Source of the DNA: VAXT01 sp964591295
GTDB taxonomy: Bacteria; Actinomycetota; Thermoleophilia; Gaiellales; Gaiellaceae
Direction of reading: 5' to 3'
DNA: 28,044 nucleotides
Assembly: GCA_964591295.1 (NCBI GenBank)
Contig: CAZQAG010000025.1
Span: forward strand, 1 to 28,044
This document shows, piece after piece, positions 15,168 through 22,495 of the stretch; positions within the stretch are counted from its first letter, which is position 1; each line of letters starts with the position of its first letter. A program made the translations under genes and the position numbers. The notes under the pieces are model-generated. The model ran no database searches, was not told the origin of the DNA, and saw nothing but the letters and a program-made list of their open reading frames with translations.

Positions 15168-15272
15168 CTCGCTTCGCCCATCAAGAGCGGCTGAGGGACT
15201 CGGCCCTGAGACGCCGCAGCAACCGACCCCCGCGCGGGTGTGGTGCTACCGCCGAGACCGATGGAGGTGAGC
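15168..15272 (+). promoter_or_regulatory. SAM-I (S-box) riboswitch
   Basis: The leader has the conserved S-box order: ATCAAGAG (15181), GAGGGACTCGGCCCTGAGA (15193 on), GCAACCGA, a variable P3/P4 arm, GGTGCTACCGCC (15242 on), and closure of P1 by CCATC (15178-15182) with GATGG (15260-15264). SAM-I riboswitches bind S-adenosylmethionine and switch off methionine-cycle genes when it is abundant. The methionine synthase-type gene starts 68 bases downstream, which fits. There is no obvious T-run terminator between, so control is more likely at translation initiation. Confidence 0.92.
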
Positions 15273-15332
15273 TCGATGCTCCAACACCGCAAGCCCCGTT
15301 TCCCGGTCGGACGCCGAAAGTAGGCTCCGCCG

Positions 15333-17141
15333 ATGGCCAACCGCTTCCTCGAACGACTCGCAACCGGCACCCCACTCGTCGCCGACGGCGGCATGGGCGT
15401 CCTCGTCTCGAGCGCCGCCCCGCGCGTGCGCATCCCCGAGGAGGCGAACCTCCGCGCTCCGGAGACCGTCGTCAAGCTCCACGTCGGCTTCATCCAGGCC
15501 GGAGCGGACGTGATCGAGACGAACACGTTCGGAGCGAATCGCCGCAAGCTCGCCGCGCATTACCTCGAGGACGAGCTGCAAGAGATCAACAGTGCCGCGG
15601 TCAAGCTCGCCCGCGACGCCCGCGAGATGACCGGCCGCGACGTCTTCATCGCGGGCTCGATCGGGCCGCTTGGCGAGCTCGGCGTGAAACATCCCGAGCG
15701 GGTCGAGATCTTCGCCGAACAGGCGGCGGTGCTCGAGGGCCGGGGAGTGGACTTCTTCTCCGTAGAGACGTTCTTCGAGCTCGAGGAGCTCGAGGCGGCG
15801 ATCGAGGCGGTACGCAGCGTCTCCTCCCTGCCAATCCTCGCCATGCTGACCTTCGACGCGGGCGCCGAAACGCTTTCCGGCCTGACCGCCCGAGAAGCAA
15901 TCGATCGCCTGGCCGAGCTCGGCGTCGCTGCCGCCGGCGCAAACCACGGCGCAGGCATCCAGGCCGCGTTAGCCGCGCTGAGCGAGATGGGCGGCAACAG
16001 TCTCCCGCTCGCCGCGATGCCGAACATCGGGCTCGCGAGCATGGCGGGGAATCGCATCATCTACCCCCACGCCTCGCCCGAGTACTTCGCGGAGTTCGCC
16101 GCGCACGCCCGCAGCCTCGGAGCACGCGTCATCGGTGGCTGCTGCGGCACGACCCCGACCGAGATCGCCGCCATCGCCTCGGCGGTCAAGGAGGAGCGCG
16201 AGCCGAGCGCCCCGCTCGTCTTCGCGGAGCGGGAAGTAGTCGTCGCTGTGCCCGAGCACCGGGAGGAAACCGAGCTCGCGCGAGCCTTCCGCAAGGAGGA
16301 GTGGGTGCTTTCCGTGCAAATCGACCCACCGCTGGGAGGGAGCTACGACGGAATGCTGGATGTCGCCCGCGCGCTCAAGGAATCGGGGAACGCCGGGTTC
16401 GTCGACATCAACGACAACGCGACTGCGCGCGCCGCGGCGAGCGCGCTCATGCTCTCGATCGAGATCGAACGCGTCGTCGGGATCGAGACGATTCCTCACC
16501 TCACGACCCGCGACGCGACGATCATGGGCCTCGAGTCGCAGCTCCTCGGCTCACACGCGTGCGGCATTCGCAACGTGCTTGGGGTCACCGGCGACCCACC
16601 GGAGGTGGGCGACTACCCCGGCTCGCGCGGCGTCTACGAGATCGACTCGATCGGCCTCACGAAGCTCATGGCGCGACTCAACAGCGGCGAGGACTACAAC
16701 GGGCGCGCAATCGACGCCGCGACCTCGTTCTACATCGGGGTCGCGGTCAACCCCGCGGCCGACGACCTCGACACGGAGCTCGACCGCTTCCAGCAGAAGG
16801 TCGAGGCTGGCGCCCATTTTGCGATGACGCAGATCCTCTTCGACCTCGAGTACATGGACCGCTTCCTCGAGCGGATCGGCGGCGAGTGGCCGATCCCGGT
16901 GCTCGTCGGGATCTTTCCGGTCTGGAGCCACCAGCTCGCCCTGCGCCTCCACAACGAGGTGCCGGGCATCGTCGTCCCGGATCGGGTGCTCGGCGCACTG
17001 CGCGACGCGGGCCCGGGCGCGGCCGAGGTCGGGATGGAGATCGGGCGGGAGCTGCTCGAAGGGTCGAGGGAGCGTGCGCAGGGCGCCTACGTCGTCGCCC
17101 CGTTCCGGCGGCCGCTTGGGATCCTCGATCTCCTGTCGTAG
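15333..17141 (+). CDS. Bifunctional homocysteine S-methyltransferase / methylenetetrahydrofolate reductase
   Basis: The 602-residue protein resembles YitJ-type fusions. Residues 1-~290 form a homocysteine S-methyltransferase barrel: DGGMGVLVSS, ETNTFGANRRKL, IAGSIGPLGE and GGCCGTTPTEI, with Cys270 and Cys271 as zinc ligands. Residues ~310-600 form an MTHFR barrel: VLSVQIDPPLGGSYDGML, ETIPHLTTRDAT, NVLGVTGDPP, AHFAMTQILFDLEYMDRF and PVLVGIFPV, the FAD and folate sites. Together the two activities reduce methylene-THF and pass its methyl group to homocysteine to make methionine. The usual first zinc Cys (GxNC) is His205 here (AAAGANHGAG). The gene lies under a SAM-I riboswitch, as expected. The start ATG has a weak AGTAGG site. 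Confidence 0.92.
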   Translation: MANRFLERLATGTPLVADGGMGVLVSSAAPRVRIPEEANLRAPETVVKLHVGFIQAGADVIETNTFGANRRKLAAHYLEDELQEINSAAVKLARDAREMTGRDVFIAGSIGPLGELGVKHPERVEIFAEQAAVLEGRGVDFFSVETFFELEELEAAIEAVRSVSSLPILAMLTFDAGAETLSGLTAREAIDRLAELGVAAAGANHGAGIQAALAALSEMGGNSLPLAAMPNIGLASMAGNRIIYPHASPEYFAEFAAHARSLGARVIGGCCGTTPTEIAAIASAVKEEREPSAPLVFAEREVVVAVPEHREETELARAFRKEEWVLSVQIDPPLGGSYDGMLDVARALKESGNAGFVDINDNATARAAASALMLSIEIERVVGIETIPHLTTRDATIMGLESQLLGSHACGIRNVLGVTGDPPEVGDYPGSRGVYEIDSIGLTKLMARLNSGEDYNGRAIDAATSFYIGVAVNPAADDLDTELDRFQQKVEAGAHFAMTQILFDLEYMDRFLERIGGEWPIPVLVGIFPVWSHQLALRLHNEVPGIVVPDRVLGALRDAGPGAAEVGMEIGRELLEGSRERAQGAYVVAPFRRPLGILDLLS

Positions 17142-17150
17142 GCTGACGCC

Positions 17151-17582
17151 GTGAACGGGTCTGACCTCCAGGAGTTCATCGACCGCTACAACGCGGCGTG
17201 GAACGACCACGACGTCGAGGCGATCGTCGCCATGCACACCGACGACTCGGTCTTCGAGAACCATACGACCGGCGACGTGAACATCGGCAAGGACGCAATC
17301 GGCCAGGCGATCACGGGAATCTTCGCGGTCTTCCCCGACCTGAACTTCGAGGCGCGCAGCCAGTACATCCGCGACGACCTCGTCGTCCAGGAGTGGACGG
17401 CCCGGGGAACGCACGAGGGGCCGATGACGCGCTCGGGGATCAAGGTCGAGCCGACCGGCAAGAAGGTCGAGTACCGGGGCATGGACGTGATCCCGATCCG
17501 GGACGGCCTCGTCGCCCGCAAGGACGTCTACTCGGACGGCGTCACGCTCCTGAGGCAACTCGGCTTGACCGAAATCGCCTAG
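17151..17582 (+). CDS. SnoaL-like / NTF2-fold protein
   Basis: The GTG at 17151 gives 143 residues: LQEFIDRYNAAWNDHDVEAI, then MHTDDSVFENHTTGDVNIGKDAI, typical of SnoaL-like polyketide cyclase-fold proteins, with the cone-shaped alpha+beta barrel ending VEYRGMDVIPIRDGLVARKD. Family members include cyclases, hydrolases and many of unknown role; no polyketide genes are nearby, so no substrate is inferred. It begins nine bases after the methionine synthase gene, so it may be in the same SAM-controlled transcript. The gene ends 17 bases before tRNA-Asp. Confidence 0.8.
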   Translation: MNGSDLQEFIDRYNAAWNDHDVEAIVAMHTDDSVFENHTTGDVNIGKDAIGQAITGIFAVFPDLNFEARSQYIRDDLVVQEWTARGTHEGPMTRSGIKVEPTGKKVEYRGMDVIPIRDGLVARKDVYSDGVTLLRQLGLTEIA

Positions 17583-17599
17583 CTACACTAGGCCGGCCT

Positions 17600-17676
<77 letters not shown>

Positions 17677-17679
17677 AAG

Positions 17680-17705
17680 AACCCGCTGGTAGTCGGCGGG
17701 TTTTT
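17680..17705 (+). terminator. Rho-independent terminator of tRNA-Asp
   Basis: AACCCGC (17680-17686) pairs with GCGGGTT (17696-17702) over a nine-base loop, followed by a five-T run (17701-17705). Confidence 0.85.
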
Positions 17706-17813
17706 CGGCGGTCGGCTCAGTCGCCCTCGCCGCCCGCCGCCAAAAAAACGCCAGAACGCGCGTCAAGCGCCGCCCGTAGGCGGTCCTCTTTCGCGCCGCG
17801 CCAGGCCGAGACG

Positions 17814-18008
17814 CTAGCGCTCTTGCTTCGGATGGAGCACGTCCGGCGTTGGAGACACATTGCCGGGGCCTGGCCCCACGAACCCCACCATGGTTTGCGA
17901 GCCCTTGATCGTCTCCCGATCCTCGTGCAGGCGATGGGCCTCGGCTGCAGCCTCAGAGTCAACTGCGGGCCTTCGAAGCCAGCCGATGACTTTCTTCACT
18001 GGATTCAT
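17814..18008 (-). CDS. Possible 64-residue small protein
   Basis: From an ATG at 18008 the frame reads MNPVKKVIGWLRRPAVDSEA, then AAEAHRLHEDRETIKGSQTM and ends VLHPKQER. The charged central helix and Lys/Arg start look protein-like, but the ribosome site is weak (AAGCAG). It lies inside the tRNA-Asp island, with no recognised family. The frame can be extended 17 codons to 18059, overlapping the sulfotransferase remnant. It may be a real small gene or a chance frame. Nothing else is seen between 17706 and 17813. Confidence 0.4.
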   Translation of the reverse strand: MNPVKKVIGWLRRPAVDSEAAAEAHRLHEDRETIKGSQTMVGFVGPGPGNVSPTPDVLHPKQER

Positions 18009-18024
18009 CTGCTTGGAATCGTAG

Positions 18025-18427
18025 CCGGACCAGACGGGGCTGTGGCACCGCTGGTACATGGATCGTCCGCTCGGAACCTACTACGCCGAGCTTAGGCCGC
18101 TCGACATCGCGGAAATCCGGACTCGGGTACATGAGCTAGCTCAACACCTTCAGCGCCTGGAGACCGTGATTGACCAACGAACGAACGGACGGACGCACCC
18201 ACAAGCTCGTCTATGAGGAGCTGTTCTTCGCTGAGCCCGCAGAGCAGAACCGCGCGATTGAAGCTCTATGGGCGTTTCTCGAACTCGACCCGATCACATC
18301 GAATCGGATCGACTACTTCCTGCGCCCGGAGCGAAGCAAGCTGAACTCACCGGCGACGTATCGAGTGCTGCCGAACGCGAAGGAGATCGAAGACGAATGC
18401 GGCGACGACACGACGGGGTATCTCTAA
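18025..18427 (+). pseudogene. Frameshifted C-terminal remnant of a sulfotransferase-like gene
   Basis: Two frames join into one protein-like sequence. The first, open from 18025, reads TGLWHRWYMDRPLGTYYAEL then PLDIAEIRTRVHELAQHLQR. The second, to the TAA/stop at 18427, reads THKLVYEELFFAEPAEQNRA, ALWAFLELDP and LNSPATYRVLPNAKEIEDEC. The block LVYEEL plus a following FLEL helix and the S-TYR-LPN-EI tail resemble the C-terminus of sulfotransferase-family proteins. The frame changes in the tetranucleotide-like run acgaacgaacggacggacg (near 18177-18195). The N-terminal PAPS-binding half is absent; a TAG at 18022 closes the first frame upstream. Family assignment is from pattern memory and is moderate. 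Confidence 0.5.
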
Positions 18428-18499
18428 GGTGGTCCCGGACAGCCGAGCGCCTTACAACGGCCGAGCCTCACCTTCACAACGGAAGGGAAAGGTGGGACA

Positions 18500-18516
18500 G
18501 AGTCCCGTCGCTCCCG
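18500..18516 (+). repeat. Middle partial att copy
   Basis: The 17 bases GAGTCCCGTCGCTCCCG equal the last 17 bases of tRNA-Asp. After the match, CGAAGTGCCTGTAA (18523 on) resembles CGAAGTTCCTGCAA just after the right att copy (12 of 14), so similarity extends beyond the tRNA itself. It divides the island into two units. Confidence 0.6.
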
Positions 18517-18614
18517 CTTTCCGAAGTGCCTGTAAATCGGCATAGTGTGTTGTCTTATCAGCGCCTACCTGCGGACAGGGGGGAACCAGACCGACAACGG
18601 GACTGGATCCGCGG

Positions 18615-19085
18615 ATGCCCAAGAATGAGGCGATGGCCAAACAAGACGTCCAAGGGACCGTCGCCGAGCGCCTGAAGGCGCTCGGCGTCAAGGGAGTGCT
18701 CATCCAGATGGCCAAGAACGGGCAGATCCTCGAGTTGAGGTGCGAGATGCCGACGTGCTACTGCCCGGACGGTCGGCAGCACTTCGATCCTTGGCCCGAC
18801 CCACGATGGGCGCCCGAACGCGAATGGTCCCCGAGCGCCGACCACTACCCGACCTTGAAGAGGGACGGTGGACAGCTGCGGCCGTGGAACGTGCGGCTGG
18901 CGCACGTCGCCTGCAACAACGCGGACTTCGGCTGGCGCACACGCATCCGCCGAATGCTCGAGAAGGATCCCACACTCTCCTTCGACAAGATCGCCGAGGC
19001 TCTGAACAAGAAAAAGCTCGTGCACATGCCGCCCGATGCGGAGTCCTGGACAGCAGAGCTCGTTCGAAAAGCGTACGTCTCGTAG
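18615..19085 (+). CDS. HNH-like protein with recombinase-type helical tail, island cargo
   Basis: The 156-residue protein has three parts. Residues ~6-45 are a small alpha/beta start (VAERLKALGVKGVLIQMAKN) ending in CEMPTCYC. Residues ~75-108 look like an HNH/ββα-metal site: SADHYPTLKRDGG, then NVRLAHVACNNADFGWR, matching DHxxPxxxGG...NxRLxHxxCN. The tail LSFDKIAEALNKKKLVHMPP followed by WTAELVRKAYVS resembles the helical end of serine recombinases (xIAxxLNxxG...WTxxxVxxxL). HNH proteins cut DNA; target and role are unknown. It is the only gene between the middle and right att copies. An in-frame ATG at 18633 is an alternative start. I recall similar actinobacterial proteins but no named family. 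Confidence 0.7.
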   Translation: MPKNEAMAKQDVQGTVAERLKALGVKGVLIQMAKNGQILELRCEMPTCYCPDGRQHFDPWPDPRWAPEREWSPSADHYPTLKRDGGQLRPWNVRLAHVACNNADFGWRTRIRRMLEKDPTLSFDKIAEALNKKKLVHMPPDAESWTAELVRKAYVS

Positions 19086-19163
19086 GACTGCCTGACCGCG
19101 ACAGTCTCCCCAACTCTCGCGACGCGGTCAACTCGCGTGGAACGGTTATGGAACGCAGCGATG

Positions 19164-19247
19164 GCGACCAACGGCAACTGGCGGCGGCCTGAACAGCGCA
19201 GAAGTGCCCGCCAAGGCGGTCAGTAGCGACTAACGGCGATCAACGGC
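19164..19247 (+). repeat. Three 12-mer direct repeats beside the right att copy
   Basis: GCGACCAACGGC (19164-19175), GCGACTAACGGC (19226-19237) and GCGATCAACGGC (19236-19247) follow GCGA(C/T)(C/T)AACGGC. They lie 16-100 bases from the right att copy, the position of arm-type recombinase or excisionase sites in integrative elements. The rest of 19086-19263 has no gene. Confidence 0.6.
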
Positions 19248-19263
19248 AACCCGCGCCGCCCAA

Positions 19264-19308
19264 CTGTCACGCCGGAGGTCGCGGGTTCGAGTCCCGTCGC
19301 TCCCGTCT
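19264..19308 (+). repeat. Right att copy (3' end of tRNA-Asp)
   Basis: Exact 45-base copy of 17632-17676, without the 5' half of the tRNA, so it is an attR-type junction and not a gene. The antisense frame over it (GSDGTRTRDLRRD) is a well-known false ORF pattern. Between 19309 and 19426 there is nothing I can support. Confidence 0.88.
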
Positions 19309-19426
19309 CTCGAAGTTCCTGCAAGCACAGGCTTTCGCTTCTCAGGGTCACGCGCCGTCGCGAGAAGTCGTGGCCCGTTCGTGGCCCGAACATCGGCGAC
19401 CCGTCTGCCGCGCATGTCCGCCCGTT

Positions 19427-20200
19427 TTAGGTCCGCGGTCCCGATGGTCGAAGTAGTTGGTGGATCCTTGCAAGAGGTCGAGCAACATCGCCGGCCCGTT
19501 CAAAGGCTTTGGCGAGGTTCTGCCAGAGGTGGCTGCGCAGGTCGAGGGCATCGAGCCTGTGCTGGTTCATTAGTGCTCGCTCGATCGTCTGCGTCGCGCC
19601 AGGCCGCGTCGCCGCTTCGTCGTATCGTCGGCTGTGCGGAAAGTCCGTTTCGGTCAGCACTCGGTCGAGTGGAAGCAGGCTGATGGCTTTCGGGCTCGCG
19701 GCCTCATGTCCGTTCAACGAGAAGAGGCAACCGAGCTCCAGTGCTCTCGCGGTGGCGCGCGGTGTTCCGCGCCACCAGTGCAGGATCGGCGTCTGGATCG
19801 GGTGGATCTCGAGAAGTTCGACGACCGCCGTGGTGGTGCCCGTGCTGTGAATCGAAACCGCCCGCGGGGTCTGTTGAACGCTCTTTAGCACGCTTGTTAA
19901 CACCTCAACCTGCCGGTCCATCGGAACACCTGAGCGCCGATCGAGCCCGACCTCACCGACGAACGTCGCGGAGACGAGAGCCTTCGCGAAGTCGTCAACA
20001 TCGAATGCACGGATGGCGGAGGGAACAGCGGGGTGGCAGCCGATCCCCCATAGCGCCATCTCGTCGTCCCGCCGCCGTGAGGCCTCGTCCCATTCGGCGA
20101 TCGATCGTGTGACCGCAAGCACGGCTGCCCCCAGCCGGTGGAGTTCGTGCGGTGATATGCGCACGTCGACGTGTGCGTGCGCGTCGATCGGCGGAAGCAT
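19427..20200 (-). CDS. qatD: QatD-like TatD-family DNase
   Basis: The 257-residue protein is a TatD-type metal hydrolase: DAHAHVD at residues ~6-12 (HxH metal ligands), FVGEVGLDRRSG (bridging Glu), VSIHSTG and ILHWWRG (His ligands) and LTETDFPHSRR (Asp ligand). TatD proteins are 3'-5' exonucleases or DNases. The start ATG overlaps the stop of the QueC-like gene (TGATG), so the two form one unit. A QueC-like plus TatD pair in this order is the qatC-qatD end of the Qat anti-phage system (QatA ATPase, QatB, QatC QueC-like, QatD TatD-like). The family assignment is strong; the Qat assignment rests on the pairing. Confidence 0.8.
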   Translation of the reverse strand: MLPPIDAHAHVDVRISPHELHRLGAAVLAVTRSIAEWDEASRRRDDEMALWGIGCHPAVPSAIRAFDVDDFAKALVSATFVGEVGLDRRSGVPMDRQVEVLTSVLKSVQQTPRAVSIHSTGTTTAVVELLEIHPIQTPILHWWRGTPRATARALELGCLFSLNGHEAASPKAISLLPLDRVLTETDFPHSRRYDEAATRPGATQTIERALMNQHRLDALDLRSHLWQNLAKAFERAGDVARPLARIHQLLRPSGPRT

Positions 20201-21363
20201 CAGGAGGGGATCGTGACGAGCGCCAGTTCGGCGGCGCCGCGGTTCGCGAGCCCGAGCGCCTCGTCAGGATCGAGCCGCGCGGGAAGCGACGCGGCGAGCA
20301 CGTCTGCGGCGTCATACGGACGCTTCGTACGGTACTCGACGGCAGCGATGTCCTCGCGTTTGTTCTTGAGCCATGTCGCCCGCTTGCGCGGCGTCGCCTG
20401 CAGGCTGGCCTCGATGTAGATCGTCCGGTCCTCGACGCCGGAGGCGGCGAACGCGGCGCGCCGGACGAGGCAGCCGAAGCAGACGCCGCAGTGCATGCCG
20501 GGATTGAAGCCCTCGTAGTTGGCGCCGCTGCGCGCGCACGAGTACGTGCTCGAGAGGACAGCCGCAGCGCCTTCGGTGCCGTAGTCGGAGGCGATCTGGC
20601 GGAACATCTCGCCCTTCGTCATCTGCTCGAATGGGTTCCGGATCCTCGCGTTGATCCCGACCACAGACGCGATTGCCTGGACCTCGTCGAACAGCCGCGG
20701 ATGCGTTGTCCGCGTTGAAAGCGCTCCGCGGCGCTCGCGGGTCAACGGCAGGTTGAGCGACGCAAATCCGTTCTCTGGCACCCAGAGCTCTGCACCGCGG
20801 ACGGATGCGGCCGCGAGGCCCAACGCGATAAAGAGGAGCGAACGACTGCGGCTGGTCCTCTCCTTCGGGAAGCTGCGGCCCGACCCGATCTGCTTCTGCT
20901 GCCGGCCGATCTGAATGACGTCCCGCGTCAAGTCGGCTTCAACGATCCCGTCGACGACACCGAGGACGCGGTCCTGCGCGCCGCCGACGATCGTCCAGTC
21001 CCAGTGCGAAACCAGGTGGGGCATGACATCCGCGTCCAGCGACGCGAGGAGCCCGCACAGCGAGTCGGCGCCTCCGGAGAAGAGCGAGACTCGTTCGGCC
21101 GGCTCGACGTCGCGCTCCAGCTTGCGCCGGGCCGCCGAGCGTTTCGCGATGAACGAGATGACCCAGTCGTCGCCGATGAGGAACGCGGGGGTCGCGCCGA
21201 CGCGATCGACGACCGGAACCCACCTGTCAGGATCGAAGACCGGCACGACGAGTTCGAGCTCGCGCGCCCAGCCGCGTCCGGGCCGCGGGGCTGTTCGGTC
21301 GACGAGGTACGTGAGCGCGGCGAGCCGGATCAGCTCAACGTTCTCGTCGGGTACGGCTCCCAT
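20200..21363 (-). CDS. qatC: QatC-like QueC-family ATP-dependent protein
   Basis: The 387-residue protein has the N-type ATP pyrophosphatase loop VSLFSGGADSLCGLL (SGGADS at residues 96-101), after a ~90-residue N-terminal domain that housekeeping QueC (about 230 residues) lacks. The C-terminal cysteine set CARSGANYEGFNPGMHCGVC, then FGC, matches the QueC zinc site. QueC makes preQ0; QatC proteins are defence homologues in the Qat system. The stop overlaps qatD. Upstream there is no qatA and only a possible fragment of qatB, so the system appears incomplete. The ATG at 21363 lies inside that fragment's frame, as expected for overlapping operon genes. Confidence 0.8.
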   Translation of the reverse strand: MGAVPDENVELIRLAALTYLVDRTAPRPGRGWARELELVVPVFDPDRWVPVVDRVGATPAFLIGDDWVISFIAKRSAARRKLERDVEPAERVSLFSGGADSLCGLLASLDADVMPHLVSHWDWTIVGGAQDRVLGVVDGIVEADLTRDVIQIGRQQKQIGSGRSFPKERTSRSRSLLFIALGLAAASVRGAELWVPENGFASLNLPLTRERRGALSTRTTHPRLFDEVQAIASVVGINARIRNPFEQMTKGEMFRQIASDYGTEGAAAVLSSTYSCARSGANYEGFNPGMHCGVCFGCLVRRAAFAASGVEDRTIYIEASLQATPRKRATWLKNKREDIAAVEYRTKRPYDAADVLAASLPARLDPDEALGLANRGAAELALVTIPS

Positions 21364-21532
21364 CTCGTCCGCGCGCGGCGACAGCTTGGTGTGAAACGAC
21401 GCCGTCGTCGCGTACGCGCTCTTTGAGGTGAGCCCGTTCGCTCATCACGTTGATCAGTTCCGCGATCCCCGGACTGGGAAGCGGCGCGGGGAAAGCCCGC
21501 GTCTGGACTGACAAGACGCTGACCTGCTCAGC
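21335..21532 (-). pseudogene. Possible 3' tail of qatB
   Basis: A 65-codon frame with no start reads AEQVSVLSVQTRAFPAPLPS, then PGIAELINVMSERAHLKERV, and stops at 21335, overlapping the qatC start by 29 bases in the usual operon style. The composition is protein-like. The position matches qatB, which precedes qatC in known Qat operons, but I cannot confirm homology from sequence alone. Upstream it meets sequence with no coherent frame up to the IS110 fragment (21533-21800), for which I see no gene. Confidence 0.35.
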
Positions 21533-21800
21533 TCAGCGCCGCTGCCGACATAGGCATCGACCGGATGACCGCGCATCGCCGAGGTTTCCTGGCCAGGTCG
21601 AGTTGGGACGCGATCCGTACTTCTTCCGTACGAACATTCGGTGGCACGCGGATGTGCGCATGGGAATCGGCTGTCACCGTGCGCTGATGATGAGGAAGCG
21701 GCCGGCCACGATCGAGCTCCAACCATGGCCGTATCCGGAAAGGCCGCGCGTCCTGATTGAGCATCCTGACCCGGATACCTGCGCGGGCGCCCAGGGCGCC

Positions 21801-21936
21801 AGTCGCGCTCGCCGGACTGGTCAACTTTGGCACACAGGCCGGTGTAGCCGACAAGCTTCCTCCAGCTGGGGAACCGGGTGATGTCCGAGCTCGCAAGCGA
21901 TCGCGAAGCCGAGCGCGCCTCCTCGAACGTCATCAC
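21801..21936 (-). mobile_element. IS110-type transposase fragment
   Basis: The frame contains SSDITRFPSWRKLVGYTGLC followed by AKVDQSGERD. The pattern xGDxTRFPSxRKLVGYTGLxPxxxQSGxxxR is the signature of the C-terminal domain of IS110/IS116/IS902 transposases. The preceding GALGFAIACELG in another frame would match the usual AxxxxAEIGD, so a frameshift is present. Only ~40 residues survive, no downstream RGPLxKxGxxYLRWAL block is found, and the catalytic N-domain is missing. It is a dead remnant sitting where qatA and qatB should be. Confidence 0.6.
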
Positions 21937-22022
21937 CTTGCCGCGCGCCTCCTCGGCGGGCTTCGTCGCTGCCGGCGCGTTCCTTTAGCTCGTCCGCTCG
22001 GCGTCCTTCTCGGGTTGGCGCG

Positions 22023-22100
22023 GTGTGGGGTGCCAAAAATCGGGTCCCACCTGCAAATCCGCATTTTTCGGGAACGCGCACCGAATTTTGCACCCCACAC
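22023..22100. repeat. 78-bp palindromic (MITE-like) element
   Basis: GTGTGGGGTGC (22023-22033) and GCACCCCACAC (22090-22100) are perfect 11-bp terminal inverted repeats. Pairing continues inward through CAAAAATCGG / CCGAATTTTG with one or two bulges, and the centre holds AT-rich sequence unlike the surroundings. It abuts the break point of the histidine kinase remnant. It could be a MITE, a terminator or an IS end. Confidence 0.65.
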
Positions 22101-22471
22101 GGACGGCAGCGAGCGGATTGGCGATGCGATGGCGCATCAGCCGCCGGTAGTCCACGAGCGCACGCTCGTACTCGGGCCTGCCTGACGGCCGCTTCGTCTT
22201 CGACCGACTGAAGGCCGTGGATCATCCGCTCGATCCCGAACAGGAGCAGCGCCAGCAGCACGACCGCGAGCCCGTCGACGAGCAGCGAGAACGCGAGCGG
22301 CTCGTCGACGGCGAGGGCGACGTAGAAGCGGTCGGCCGCTCGCAGGAAGAAGAACGCCATCAGCGCGGCGAGCCACGGGAACGCGCGGCCGAAGCGAGCC
22401 AGGTGCCTGAGGACGACGAGCGCGAGCCCGGCCTCGAGCGACGCAAGGAGGAAGTTGAGAACGTCGGCCAT
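22101..22471 (-). pseudogene. Membrane sensor histidine kinase truncated at the H-box
   Basis: From the ATG at 22471 the frame reads MADVLNFLLASLEAGLALVV with three hydrophobic helices (residues ~4-22, ~32-46, ~60-80) and then a charged linker IERMIHGLQSVEDEAAVRQ. Switching frame by one base near 22170, it continues PEYERALVDYRRLMRHRIAN and PLAAV, an H-box (MRHRIANPL) of the HisKA type. The sequence then runs directly into the palindromic element at 22100. The ATPase domain is absent. So the gene has one frameshift and is cut off just after the phosphorylated His. It is 24 bases from the oligopeptide ATPase gene. Confidence 0.6.
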
Positions 22472-22495
22472 GGCTCAACCGAAACCAGGACGCGC

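Noticed and set aside
19264..19308. Second tRNA-Asp gene
   Set aside because: The sequence upstream of the anticodon loop does not match a tRNA; no D-arm or 5' acceptor strand is present.
19230..19415. Minus-strand frame containing GSDGTRTRDLRRD
   Set aside because: It is antisense to the right att copy of tRNA-Asp; a known false-ORF pattern and not the end of an integrase, since the qatD gene occupies the sequence upstream.
21821..22471. Full 216-residue membrane protein
   Set aside because: After about residue 100 the frame leaves the kinase H-box sequence and runs through the palindrome and IS110 fragment, so only the N-terminal part is gene-derived.
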